IMG/VR virus record: IMGVR_UViG_3300050821_008731
Span: 1 to 26,515 of that record
Reading direction: 5' to 3' (one strand)
Source of the DNA: a virus
DNA length: 26,515 nt
A program made the translations under genes and the position numbers. Every line of letters begins with the position of its first letter. Positions within the stretch are counted from its first letter, which is position 1. Below, in pieces: positions 13,934 through 20,799 of this stretch. Under the pieces are notes generated by a model that searched no databases, was not told where the DNA came from, and saw nothing but the letters and a program-made list of their open reading frames with translations.

Positions 13934-14577
13934 CCATCTGCGATGATTTTTCAGTCTCCCGCGTCATGAGGGCATTGAGCGGCGATGGCAAGCGCATGAG
14001 ATGGATTAGGGCTCATCTTGACTATCCCCATGAACAATCTTGTCTGATTTGGCCATTCGGGGTTAGCGAGGGAACACGCCTAGCCGAGCAGTTGGCAGAC
14101 GTTGTCATGATGCTGGATGCGCCAGATGCCTACGCGAGGCACTACGTAGCCGCCGTATGTCGCGGCATCCTTTCCGCCCTAGCGCCCGGCAATGCCCAAT
14201 CAACGGGCGCGGCAGAACTAGATTACATACGACGCGTGATCATCGAAAATGCAGAGCGAGTGGACGACATCGTTTTCGATACCGCCGGCCAAGAACAGAA
14301 CGGTGGGATACTTGGCATCAAGGCAGTCGCCGAACAGGCAGCGGTAAGTTTGCGCGCCGTTGCGGATCGTCTCCGCGCCCTAGAGCCAGGCAATGCTGGC
14401 GCGGTGGAGGCGATACGCCCGCATCTGATCGACAACGACGCTGGCGAGATTACCGTGACCTTGAACGACAAGGAACTTCGCGGCTGGTCCTACAAGGACG
14501 ATACCGAGCGCCGAACGAAGATGCTTGCGGCGCGAGAGTATATCGAGGGCTGGTATGACGGGAGGGAAGCACGATGA
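13930..14577 (+). CDS. Hypothetical protein with HNH-endonuclease-like N-terminus
   Basis: A 215-residue protein. The N-terminal segment MRWIRAHLDYPHEQSCLIWP followed by FG closely resembles the start of phage HNH endonucleases (the C.IWPF.R motif), but the His-Asn-His core expected after it is missing. The frame continues instead into unrelated helical sequence (ISALAPGNAQSTGAAELDYI; AVAEQAAVSLRAVADRLRAL) and a small terminal domain (NDKELRGWSYKDDTERRTKM). It may be a fusion or an eroded endonuclease remnant. ATGA overlaps on both sides. Confidence 0.65.
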   Translation: MTICDDFSVSRVMRALSGDGKRMRWIRAHLDYPHEQSCLIWPFGVSEGTRLAEQLADVVMMLDAPDAYARHYVAAVCRGILSALAPGNAQSTGAAELDYIRRVIIENAERVDDIVFDTAGQEQNGGILGIKAVAEQAAVSLRAVADRLRALEPGNAGAVEAIRPHLIDNDAGEITVTLNDKELRGWSYKDDTERRTKMLAAREYIEGWYDGREAR

Positions 14578-14882
14578 ATTGTCCAAAATGCGACGCTGAC
14601 ATTGGCGATTCCTACGAGCCGGATGATTGGTCGGTTGGCATCTGCGGCGGCTGGTACTGCGACGCTTGCGATCTAGCGATTAGCGAACACGAGGTACAGC
14701 GCGAGCCAATGGAAGGAGAAGTGCCAATCATGACAGCGAAGGAGTTTCGCGGTGATCGACCATTAGGGACGCCTCTTTCGGAACTCTCAAACCAACCCGG
14801 CGATCCGAACAACTTGAGCGATCCGCGCCATGCTGGCTATGCCGAATGGAAGCGCATTTGCAGGTCATACGGATATGACTGA
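14574..14882 (+). CDS. Zinc-ribbon protein, 102 aa
   Basis: Starts MNCPKCDADIGDSYEPDDWS. Two knuckles, CPKC (3-6) and CDAC (29-32), form an N-terminal zinc ribbon; the tail (GTPLSELSNQPGDPNNLSDP, then AEWKRICRSYGYD) looks loosely structured. Probable metal- or nucleic-acid-binding protein of unknown role. ATGA overlap with the upstream gene; 8-base overlap with the next. Confidence 0.65.
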   Translation: MNCPKCDADIGDSYEPDDWSVGICGGWYCDACDLAISEHEVQREPMEGEVPIMTAKEFRGDRPLGTPLSELSNQPGDPNNLSDPRHAGYAEWKRICRSYGYD

Positions 14883-15150
14883 AAAACTCGACAAGGCAGA
14901 GGCGCTGGCAAAACGCATCGAACAAACTCCGGTAGGACAGTTCGCGATTTTGCTTGGACTAAATGACGGCACGCATTTCAAAGAAATAGTTGAAGCGAGA
15001 TCAATGATCGTGGCTGCGCTTCGCACCACTTCCCGCTCGCCCGGCGATGTTTTCCGTATTCTTCTGCCTTCTGACTTTGTGATTAACAATGAAACCGATA
15101 CGCCCCTTCCCGCCGCCCCGCTTCCCGCAACTCAGGCTCCCGAAAAATGA
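14875..15150 (+). CDS. Hypothetical helical protein, 91 aa
   Basis: Starts MTEKLDKAEALAKRIEQTPV inside the end of the upstream gene. The first 60 residues are helical (KEIVEARSMIVAALRTTSRS); the C-terminus is proline-rich (PLPAAPLPATQAPEK). No family recognised. The 18 bases after its stop hold the ribosome site of the next gene. Confidence 0.6.
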   Translation: MTEKLDKAEALAKRIEQTPVGQFAILLGLNDGTHFKEIVEARSMIVAALRTTSRSPGDVFRILLPSDFVINNETDTPLPAAPLPATQAPEK

Positions 15151-15168
15151 TTTTGATGGAGACGGGGA

Positions 15169-15351
15169 ATGAGCGAGAAAGAAACAGGATTAGATCGCTG
15201 CATTCGCACCGTTGTAGCTGCCGTGATGACGCTTCGTGATTGCGGCGAGAGTGACAGCGACATCGCGAAGGCGCTCAATGCTGTAAATCTTTTTGGGCCG
15301 CTTGAGGTCATCAAGAGAATGGATGCCGCGTCACAGGAGGATCGCCCATGA
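15169..15351 (+). CDS. Hypothetical protein, 60 aa
   Basis: Starts MSEKETGLDRCIRTVVAAVM. All-helical by eye, with CGESDSDIAKALNAVNLFGP resembling a degenerate helix-turn-helix. GGAG/GGGGA lies just upstream of the ATG and the stop overlaps the next start (ATGA). Confidence 0.6.
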   Translation: MSEKETGLDRCIRTVVAAVMTLRDCGESDSDIAKALNAVNLFGPLEVIKRMDAASQEDRP

Positions 15352-16412
15352 CAGACGCAATGAAGGTGAAAGAGGCGCTGCAACTTCGCCACGACGAAAT
15401 CTCGAAATGGCTCGGCCATAACGCGCCATACGTCGTGGCTGATCAGAAGCATCTGGACGAAAACACGCCGGAGCGCGCCTATTGGCACTACGGCTACAAA
15501 GCCGCCCTGTCTGACGTGCTGGCGCTCGCCCCATCCCCCGCCGCGCTAGACCCGGTGACAAAAGCACTTCGTAGCTTAATTTTTGCTGTCGAGAATCAAG
15601 CAAAAATTTCCATGCTTAGCGGCCTTTTGGAACGCGCTCTAAAAGAGGCAAAAGCCGTCATTGATCCGGTGGAGCGCAAGCCGACACAGATTAAAGATTT
15701 TCCCGGTCGTGCTGTTGATGCGCATCTAAAGGCGACCGGTCGGTTGCCCAACGATGGTGATCGCGCCGCGCTGGACCCGGTGACGGTGGAGGCGTGCGCG
15801 ACGGTCGCTGAGAAGAAGATAATCGAGAACACATGCGATGGCGAGGATTGGTGTCACGTCGAAGGATCTAATGATGCCGCTCGTAATATCGCGGCGGCCA
15901 TCCGCGCCCTGATCGGCCAGCCCGCCCCCACCGGCAATGCGCCGGAGCAGGTTCGAGCGTCTTTAAAGGAACTGCTTAGACTATTCCGGGACGATTTCCT
16001 AAGCGACGAAGAAACGATTGACGGAATATTCCAAGAGGTCGCCGCCTCGGCCAGCAATCCCCAAGAGGTGGGGCCTGCCAAACTTTGTAGCTGCAAGGCT
16101 AGCGAACGCGATGGCCAGCATATGATGTGGTGCCCAGTCTCATCGACAGTCCGGGCCGAGCAGGAGCATGCTGCTCTTAATGCGCTCGGATGCTTTGACG
16201 ACGCCGAGATCCCGCGCGAAATCCAACCGCTCAGTTGGCTCAAATCCATGATCGACAGTGCTGTTGAGCGTGGGCCAGAACCGGACTGCGACGATCCCGG
16301 CGCCTACGTCGAAATGGTCTGCGAAGTGAAGGCGCTTTATAGCAGCCTTAAGGCCATTTTCGATGAAGTGCGCCCGGTCTCTCAGACCAACTCGACCTCC
16401 GGAAGCGAATGA
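15348..16412 (+). CDS. Mosaic hypothetical phage protein, 354 aa
   Basis: A multi-part protein of unknown function. Three modules can be seen: an N-terminal one ending in ERAYWHYGYKAALSDVLALA (41-60), a central one with DPVTVEACATVAEKKI and AARNIAAAIRALIG, and a C-terminal one with WCPV cysteines and VEMVCEVKALYSSLKAIFDE. The sequence AALDPVT occurs at residues 65-71 and 140-146; at DNA level 15540-15560 and 15765-15785 match at 19 of 21 positions. Similar modules occur as separate or fused small proteins in rhizobial phages, so this gene looks built by recombination at the repeat. AGGAGG lies upstream of the ATG. Confidence 0.65.
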   Translation: MTDAMKVKEALQLRHDEISKWLGHNAPYVVADQKHLDENTPERAYWHYGYKAALSDVLALAPSPAALDPVTKALRSLIFAVENQAKISMLSGLLERALKEAKAVIDPVERKPTQIKDFPGRAVDAHLKATGRLPNDGDRAALDPVTVEACATVAEKKIIENTCDGEDWCHVEGSNDAARNIAAAIRALIGQPAPTGNAPEQVRASLKELLRLFRDDFLSDEETIDGIFQEVAASASNPQEVGPAKLCSCKASERDGQHMMWCPVSSTVRAEQEHAALNALGCFDDAEIPREIQPLSWLKSMIDSAVERGPEPDCDDPGAYVEMVCEVKALYSSLKAIFDEVRPVSQTNSTSGSE

Positions 16413-16546
16413 TGACAGTCATTCCATGGTGGCCAGACGCTGTGATTATTGCCGTCGGCATGTGGGCGTCTTTTGGCCTCGGAATTATTTACGAAAAGTT
16501 CAGCGCCAAATATCCGTTGCCCTCTAAACCACAGACCTCCAAATGA
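16409..16546 (+). CDS. Single-span membrane peptide, 45 aa
   Basis: [20 protein letters not shown] followed by [11 protein letters not shown] and a polar tail. One transmembrane helix at about residues 10-28. ATGA overlaps on both sides make it credible despite its size. Function unknown. Confidence 0.6.
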   Translation: MMTVIPWWPDAVIIAVGMWASFGLGIIYEKFSAKYPLPSKPQTSK

Positions 16547-16995
16547 AGACATGCATATGCAAGAAGTGTGGTGTCAGCTTCGAGACCGGGTCTAGCCGGC
16601 GCGGCGTCTATTGCAGCAAGGCTTGTTGCTTGGCCGATGTGAACCGTCGCCACGGTCTCTGCGAGACTCCTGAGTATCAGACATGGGTGAATATGCGAAG
16701 CCGATGCCTTCGGCCGACTGATCCAGCTTACCCAAAGTATGCCGGTCGCGGAATATCGATTTGCGAGCGCTGGGATGTCTATGAAAACTTCCTCGCAGAT
16801 ATGGGTCCTCGCCCAAGCAAGGGTCATAGCCTAGACCGCATCGACAATAACGGAAATTACGAACCGGCCAATTGCCGCTGGGCTACTCGCTCAGAGCAAA
16901 TGAAAAACCGTAGGCCAATTTCTGAATGGACATGGCACGTCTCACGCAAGGACGAGCTAGGCCCATGCTCTCTACAAGACGAGGCCTCAAAATGA
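16543..16995 (+). CDS. HNH homing-type endonuclease
   Basis: A 150-residue phage HNH protein. An N-terminal zinc finger ([11 protein letters not shown], then VYCSKACC) is followed by [32 protein letters not shown] and the nuclease core [20 protein letters not shown], containing the H-N-N/H arrangement, then [11 protein letters not shown], a typical DNA-contacting segment. The residues after this (about 130-150) are unrelated to the family and may be a C-terminal drift. Such free-standing HNH genes often spread as selfish elements between phages. ATGA overlaps at both ends. Confidence 0.85.
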   Translation: MKTCICKKCGVSFETGSSRRGVYCSKACCLADVNRRHGLCETPEYQTWVNMRSRCLRPTDPAYPKYAGRGISICERWDVYENFLADMGPRPSKGHSLDRIDNNGNYEPANCRWATRSEQMKNRRPISEWTWHVSRKDELGPCSLQDEASK

Positions 16996-17285
16996 GCTTC
17001 ACGGATCAAAAGCGCCGCGTTGCGACGGACGAGGAATGCCATCGCCAATGGGCTGGCGAGCCCGATGGTAAGCGCTTCCGATGCGGGCTATGTGGCCATC
17101 GCTTCAAGTCGGGGGATGGCTGGCGCTGGGTTTATGGCGCTGGTCGCGGCTTTGAAACGGACGGCAAGAAATGGGGCGTTACCAACTTCCTGACGTGCGA
17201 TCCCTGCGATGGCGAGGATGTTCTTGATCGATGGATTGAGCGCCACAAGGAATTTTACGCCGACAAGTTTTGGGCACTCCGATGA
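16992..17285 (+). CDS. Zinc-binding hypothetical protein, 97 aa
   Basis: Starts [20 protein letters not shown]. Two CxxC pairs, CGLCG (about 36-40) and CDPCDG (about 73-78), surround an aromatic-rich hairpin ([15 protein letters not shown]), suggesting a treble-clef-type zinc domain. No specific family recognised. The ATG (16992) overlaps the HNH stop; the stop overlaps the next start. Confidence 0.65.
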   Translation: MSFTDQKRRVATDEECHRQWAGEPDGKRFRCGLCGHRFKSGDGWRWVYGAGRGFETDGKKWGVTNFLTCDPCDGEDVLDRWIERHKEFYADKFWALR

Positions 17286-17932
17286 GTTTAGGCGCCGTCA
17301 TCAGCCTCTGTGATCTGACTGGCAACATGGTGAGACCATGGGCCGAGGCTGGCTATGAGTGCTGGTGCTTCGATATCCAGCATTCGATCCGGCGCCCGCG
17401 CAAGGAAGGCAATATCAATTTCGTCTGGGGCGATGCCAGGACGGTTCGCCGGCCAACCGATAAGACGATCGTCTTTGCAATCGCTCAGACCCCCTGCACC
17501 CACGTTGCAGTCAGCGGCGCCCGCGACTTCGAGACCAAGGGCGAGTACATGCTGGTGGATTCCTTGGTCCTGTTCGCCGCGGCGCGTCAGGTTTGCGAGT
17601 GGTCCGGCGCTCCCTACATGATGGAGAATCCGGTCGGCGTGCTTTCGAGCATCCCGCACATCGGTAAGCCGGACTATTATTTTCATCCTCACGAATACGC
17701 CGGCTTTGAACTTACCGACAACTACACCAAGAAAACCTGCCTCTGGACCGGAAATGGCTTTGTAATGCCGGAGGCATGCCCCGCGCCGGACCTCGGCAAG
17801 CCGGACAACCGCATCCATTTTGCTTCGCCCGGCGACGATCGCGCCGACATTCGAGCCGCGGCGCCGATGGGATTTTCACGAGCCATATTCCAGGCAAATG
17901 CGCCGCACCTCAAACTGAGGGCGGTCGCGTGA
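17282..17932 (+). CDS. C5-MTase-like protein (second cytosine methyltransferase)
   Basis: A 216-residue Rossmann protein of the phage DNA-cytosine-methyltransferase-like group. The SAM-binding start is ISLCDLTGNMVRPWAEAGYE (motif I degenerate), then WCFDIQ, catalytic-type AQTPCTHVAVSG (TPC at 70-72, Cys72), MMENPVG (115-117 ENP instead of ENV) and TCLWTGNGF. It is shorter than Dcm-type enzymes and lacks an obvious target-recognition domain, so activity cannot be assumed. A related role in modifying phage DNA is plausible. ATGA overlap with the zinc protein. Confidence 0.7.
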   Translation: MSLGAVISLCDLTGNMVRPWAEAGYECWCFDIQHSIRRPRKEGNINFVWGDARTVRRPTDKTIVFAIAQTPCTHVAVSGARDFETKGEYMLVDSLVLFAAARQVCEWSGAPYMMENPVGVLSSIPHIGKPDYYFHPHEYAGFELTDNYTKKTCLWTGNGFVMPEACPAPDLGKPDNRIHFASPGDDRADIRAAAPMGFSRAIFQANAPHLKLRAVA

Positions 17933-17977
17933 CTTCGCATCACCAGACACAAACCGCTGAAATTAAAGGAGATTGAT

Positions 17978-18361
17978 ATGCTTTACGATAAGCGTTGGGA
18001 CAAGCCGGAAGTCAAATCCGATAACGAAACCGTAACCGCCTTGTTGACGGCGCGCGGCATTGTCTCCGATCCGAAAAAATGGACATGCGGAGATTATGCG
18101 AAAGATTCTTACGGGAGGTGGGTGGGGACTACCAACCCATCGGCGGTCAGTTTTTGCTCCGTAGGCGCCCTTGCCGTGGCTATGGGCGTCGCTGTGAGAG
18201 AAGCCGAGGACTCGGGTGCCGGCAAATATCTTGTAATGGCCGCGCGCGAACAGGGATGCGAATACGCACACGATCTCAACGATAAGGGTCATGCGAGCGC
18301 GTTGGCGATGTTTGATCGCGCTATCGAACTCGCACGGTGTCCACAGGAGAGCGGGTCATGA
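17978..18361 (+). CDS. DUF6197-like hypothetical protein
   Basis: A 127-residue protein. The pattern GIVSDPKKWTCGDYAKDSYG, a cysteine-containing SFCSVGALAVAMG, and the ending LNDKGHASALAMFDRAIELA resembles small bacterial and phage proteins of the DUF6197 type, whose function is unknown. AAGGAG precedes the ATG; the stop overlaps the next start (ATGA). I am moderately sure of the family and sure that it is a gene. Confidence 0.7.
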   Translation: MLYDKRWDKPEVKSDNETVTALLTARGIVSDPKKWTCGDYAKDSYGRWVGTTNPSAVSFCSVGALAVAMGVAVREAEDSGAGKYLVMAAREQGCEYAHDLNDKGHASALAMFDRAIELARCPQESGS

Positions 18362-18573
18362 AAGACATTTTGGATAAATGCGACGTTGTTCTTGATGCCG
18401 GCGATCCCGACTTCGCTGATCAATTACGCGAAGCTATCGGAGCGAAGCCCGGCAAAACGATCGAGTTCATCACGCCGCAATTCACTAGAACCGATGGTGT
18501 GACGCCAGTGGCGGCGCTGGATGATTTTAGCGCCCTATCAAAGCTATCGCCAGAAACGCTGAAGGCGATCTGA
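18358..18573 (+). CDS. Hypothetical protein, 71 aa
   Basis: Starts MKDILDKCDVVLDAGDPDFA, acidic, with a short hydrophobic patch (KTIEFITPQFTRTDG). The start at 18358 overlaps the previous stop as ATGA; a longer frame exists but is less likely. No family recognised. Confidence 0.6.
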   Translation: MKDILDKCDVVLDAGDPDFADQLREAIGAKPGKTIEFITPQFTRTDGVTPVAALDDFSALSKLSPETLKAI

Positions 18574-18815
18574 TTTCGAACACGCCTAACCTCACGAATA
18601 TTGTTCGAACTGGATTTTGCGGCGCAATATCAGGACCGCCGAAGCCTGATCGTGCTGGCTATCGCATTTGGCTATTCTTTGCCAAACAGTTGGCAATATG
18701 GGATAAATGGCCGGCCGTTACGTTTCCTGACATTCCCAACGGAGACTCTCTTGCGGAAGAATATTTGAATTGGATACGCGCTCGCGTTGCTCAAGGACCG
18801 CCTCCAGGTTTCTAA
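18570..18815 (+). CDS. Hypothetical protein with CTG start
   Basis: An open frame of 81 codons fills an otherwise empty gap: ISNTPNLTNIVRTGF, then GYRIWLFFAKQLAIWDKWPA and a Trp-containing C-terminus EYLNWIRARVAQGPPPGF. The composition is protein-like. No ATG, GTG or TTG start exists upstream of the conserved-looking part. A CTG at 18570 overlaps the previous TGA as CTGA, copying the ATGA junctions used throughout the operon, with GAAGG 4 bases before it. Either CTG is used or an ATG was lost. Function unknown. Confidence 0.5.
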   Translation: MISNTPNLTNIVRTGFCGAISGPPKPDRAGYRIWLFFAKQLAIWDKWPAVTFPDIPNGDSLAEEYLNWIRARVAQGPPPGF

Positions 18816-18827
18816 ATTTAGGGCTAA

Positions 18828-19154
18828 ATGCAGATAGAACCACGCAAAAAGACAGGCGGCCGGCAAAAGGGAACGCCCAATAAGCGCAGCAAGAAAGTGC
18901 TTTTGGCCGAAGCTGCTGAAAAAGCACGTAAATTATTGGGAGATGATGGCGGCATATTTGATGGGAATGCCCTTGCCTATCTCATGTCACTATACAAAAA
19001 TCCTATGCTAGATATAGAAACGCGGAAAGACGCTGCAAAGGCTGCAATTCCATTCGAATCGTCGCGTTTGATGGCGTCGACCGTTGCGCATTCCGGCACA
19101 TTGACGCTGGAATCTCTTGTGACCGAGGCGATAAAGAACCCTCCGAGTGAGTGA
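18828..19154 (+). CDS. Candidate small terminase subunit or DUF5681-like DNA-binding protein
   Basis: A 108-residue protein beginning MQIEPRKKTGGRQKGTPNKR. The GGRQKGTPNK motif opens many phage and bacterial DNA-binding proteins (DUF5681-like) and is often found upstream of large terminases. A helical region follows (LLAEAAEKARKLLGDDG; DIETRKDAAKAAIPFESSRL). Position about 1.6 kb before the large terminase and the size make it the best candidate for the small terminase subunit, which recognises phage DNA for packaging. A dedicated motif is not visible, so this stays tentative. Confidence 0.55.
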   Translation: MQIEPRKKTGGRQKGTPNKRSKKVLLAEAAEKARKLLGDDGGIFDGNALAYLMSLYKNPMLDIETRKDAAKAAIPFESSRLMASTVAHSGTLTLESLVTEAIKNPPSE

Positions 19155-19388
19155 GACAGAAAATAATTGTTGTCTCAGACCGTGTCCTGTGCAATTGTTG
19201 TCTCGTGAGCAAGCTTGACCAGATCAGGGCTAACGGCCAGCGAACCCGAGCGGAGAAAAACCGTGCGGCCGTGGCTCCCTACAGCAAGGGAGGAACCCAT
19301 GAAGTAGCCACTCGCGTTCCCAAACAGAGAAATCCTGACATTGTAAAAGATATTGGCCCAAGCCGGAGATTGGCACCGGGCCCGCAAA

Positions 19389-19413
19389 GGCCCCAGCGGG
19401 AAATGTTGGGGCC
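19389..19413 (+). other. Hairpin upstream of the tRNA
   Basis: GGCCCCA (19389-19395) and TGGGGCC (19407-19413) form a 7-bp stem ending 10 bases before the tRNA. A competing stem CCCGC (19381-19385)/GCGGG (19396-19400) overlaps it. No U-run follows, so it may be a processing or structural element of the tRNA precursor rather than a terminator. Confidence 0.35.
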
Positions 19414-19423
19414 AACCAATTCT

Positions 19424-19499
19424 TGCGTGGGTGGAGCAGCGGCAGCTCGTCAGTCTCATAAGCTGAAGGTCGAGGGTTCAAGTCCCTCCCCCGCAACCA
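19424..19499 (+). tRNA. tRNA with anticodon CAU, initiator-like body
   Basis: D stem GAGC/GCTC, anticodon stem TCAGT/GCTGA with loop CTCATAA (anticodon CAU), T arm GAGGG-TTCAAGT-CCCTC, 3' acceptor strand CCCCGCA and an encoded ACCA end. The 5' acceptor strand TGCGTGGG pairs with CCCCGCA only if one T is bulged. Body and loops resemble bacterial initiator tRNA(fMet) (TGGAGCAGC, GCTCGTC, CTCATAA, GAAGGTCG). It has a U1-A72 pair instead of the C1-A72 mismatch and lacks the three G-C pairs in the anticodon stem. It may be an elongator-like or tRNA-Ile2-like derivative. It probably supplements host translation. Confidence 0.85.
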
Positions 19500-19605
19500 A
19501 ATCCAAGCGAGGCCGGCCCAAAGTCGAGGGACCTCGTCCGTGGGATGTCGCGGGCATTTCTCGCGCAGAATGGTATCGGCGCCAGGCCGAGAAGCGGGAG
19601 GGGAA

Positions 19606-19689
19606 ATGACCCTGCTCCACCGCTTTTGGAAGTGGTTTACCACCCCAGCAGAACCGACCGACGAGGACATAGAGAACAGCAAATGGTGA
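19606..19689 (+). CDS. Tiny ORF, 27 aa
   Basis: MTLLHRFWKWFTTPAEPTDE followed by DIENSKW. ATGA overlap at its start and 7-base overlap with the next gene's ATG. A short aromatic amphipathic N-terminus suggests membrane association. Small size keeps confidence low. Confidence 0.4.
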   Translation: MTLLHRFWKWFTTPAEPTDEDIENSKW

Positions 19690-19772
19690 GGTTCTACAGA
19701 TTTCTCCGGCGCGGTTACTGGCGCGTCATGAACGCTATCGACGACTGGCTTGATATTCAGGAAAAGCGCTGA
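19683..19772 (+). CDS. Tiny basic/aromatic ORF, 29 aa
   Basis: MVRFYRFLRRGYWRVMNAID followed by DWLDIQEKR: basic and aromatic, an amphipathic helix candidate. Its stop overlaps the next ATG (TGATG). The packed arrangement supports it; function unknown. Confidence 0.45.
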   Translation: MVRFYRFLRRGYWRVMNAIDDWLDIQEKR

Positions 19773-20056
19773 TGAACGAAGCACCGTATAAGGTGATGTT
19801 CTGGGTTTTGTTCTTTCTCGTATGTGTGGCCCTGGTCGCGGATATCGCGAGCGGATTCGGGACTGTCCGCGCGATGGTTGCGGCTATTGTGCCTGCGCTA
19901 CTCATCGGCGCTGTGCTAATTGGGGCATGTGGTTACATCGCCTTGGCCTATGTCTTCTGGGCAGACGGGCAGCGAGAAAAGCGGATGACCAAGGCTGAGC
20001 TGGAACGCGAGTATTTGCGCCGCGCTTCCGGTGTCGATAAGGCTTACAGGATATGA
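19772..20056 (+). CDS. Two-span membrane protein, 94 aa
   Basis: MNEAPYKVMFWVLFFLVCVA begins the first transmembrane helix (about 8-28); a second spans about 34-62 (AAIVPALLIGAVLIGACGYI). A charged cytoplasmic tail follows (REKRMTKAELEREYLRRASG). Not a recognised holin: it lies before the terminase rather than in a lysis cassette, though a holin-like role cannot be excluded. Overlaps both neighbours. Confidence 0.65.
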   Translation: MNEAPYKVMFWVLFFLVCVALVADIASGFGTVRAMVAAIVPALLIGAVLIGACGYIALAYVFWADGQREKRMTKAELEREYLRRASGVDKAYRI

Positions 20057-20307
20057 AAGCCCAACTTAAATTCAGCCCAAAGCGCGAAGCGGCGATACAA
20101 TCTAATGCAGAATTCATCTACAACTGGCTGCAGCAACTGAAATCCCCGGCTGACGCTGCGGCCGCTCTTGCGATGGTACAGTGTGCGCTGATTATGGGCC
20201 AGCGCCCGGGTAGTGAAGCTGACGTCCGCGAGAAAATGCGAATCACGACGGAAGGCATCGTGGATATGTGGAAGCAGCAGGTTTCACAGCAGAGCGAGAC
20301 GAGGTAA
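20053..20307 (+). CDS. Hypothetical helical protein, 84 aa
   Basis: Starts MKAQLKFSPKREAAIQSNAE; helical throughout (ADAAAALAMVQCALIMGQRP in the middle). ATGA overlap at the start, TAATG overlap at the end. No family recognised. Confidence 0.6.
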   Translation: MKAQLKFSPKREAAIQSNAEFIYNWLQQLKSPADAAAALAMVQCALIMGQRPGSEADVREKMRITTEGIVDMWKQQVSQQSETR

Positions 20308-20390
20308 TGAGCCCGCGCGCGTGGTTCTGGGGCATTTTGCTTTCTGTCCAGTTGTGGGGCATTATTTTGCTCATGGTTTCATATTTATAG
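20307..20390 (+). CDS. Single-span membrane peptide, 27 aa
   Basis: Almost entirely one hydrophobic helix: MSPRAWFWGILLSVQLWGII then LLMVSYL. Its ATG overlaps the previous TAA (TAATG). Basic residue at the N-terminus suggests an N-in topology. Function unknown. Confidence 0.5.
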   Translation: MSPRAWFWGILLSVQLWGIILLMVSYL

Positions 20391-20398
20391 GTGAATTC

Positions 20399-20707
20399 AT
20401 GGGCATCCAAGGCCATTTCGGGTTAACGCGGGCTGAGGGGAAGTTGCTTACGATATTGCTGGAGCAAAACCGGCCAACTCTCCTAGATATCATGGACTAT
20501 ATTTACGGTTCCTCGAACGACTTGCGGCCCAGCGTGAAGATAGTTCCAGTCATGGTCTGCCATTTGAGGAAGAAGATGGACCGATTCGGGATAGAAATTG
20601 AGAACGTCCACGGCATCGGCTACCGGATAGAGCCAGAGGTAAAGGCCAAGATCAGGCAGCAAATATGTGCTGAGGACGAATCGGCAGGGAGTGTGGTGGC
20701 GATTTGA
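20399..20707 (+). CDS. Stand-alone winged-helix (OmpR/PhoB C-terminal-type) regulator
   Basis: A 102-residue protein that is only the DNA-binding half of an OmpR-like regulator: FGLTRAEGKLLTILLEQNRP (helix 1 region), IMDYIYGSSNDLRPSVKIVP, VMVCHLRKKMDRFGIEIENV (recognition helix HLRKKM) and the wing VHGIGYRIEPE. The receiver domain is missing, so activity would not depend on phosphorylation by a usual kinase. AGGTGA lies 5 bases before the ATG. Position just before the large terminase suggests control of late genes. Confidence 0.8.
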   Translation: MGIQGHFGLTRAEGKLLTILLEQNRPTLLDIMDYIYGSSNDLRPSVKIVPVMVCHLRKKMDRFGIEIENVHGIGYRIEPEVKAKIRQQICAEDESAGSVVAI

Positions 20708-20799
20708 GATTGGCATGGCGCAAGATATTCTGGATTTATCGATCTGCCGCCGGTGGTTGGTACGTCAGCATATTTAAGCGCGGTTTCCATCTCAAATGA
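20704..20799 (+). CDS. Small basic aromatic peptide with TTG start, 31 aa
   Basis: Starting with TTG at 20704 (TTGA overlap with the previous stop) the frame reads RLAWRKIFWIYRSAAGGWYV followed by SIFKRGFHLK and ends in an ATGA overlap with the terminase start. GGTGG lies upstream. The exact fit between two stop/start junctions is the main support. Confidence 0.45.
   Translation: MRLAWRKIFWIYRSAAGGWYVSIFKRGFHLK

Larger units (their letters stand above)
19151..19609 (+). pseudogene. ORF read through a tRNA; C-terminal fragment of a phage protein
   Basis: A 152-codon frame begins with GTG at 19151, overlapping the previous stop as GTGA, and contains a complete tRNA gene in sense orientation. 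The first two thirds look non-coding. The last 36 residues (KSKRGRPKVEGPRPWDVAGI, then SRAEWYRRQAEKREGK) match the conserved end of small phage proteins of the GRPRKEGPRPW...ISRATWYRR type. Probably only that C-terminal piece descends from a gene, and the tRNA with its flanking DNA replaced the rest. Apart from the tRNA and a hairpin, 19155-19423 shows no convincing gene. Confidence 0.4.

Noticed and set aside
17929-17976. A 15-codon GTG-started peptide with GTGA overlap after the C5-like gene
   Set aside because: Too short to judge; it could be a leader, but chance is equally likely.
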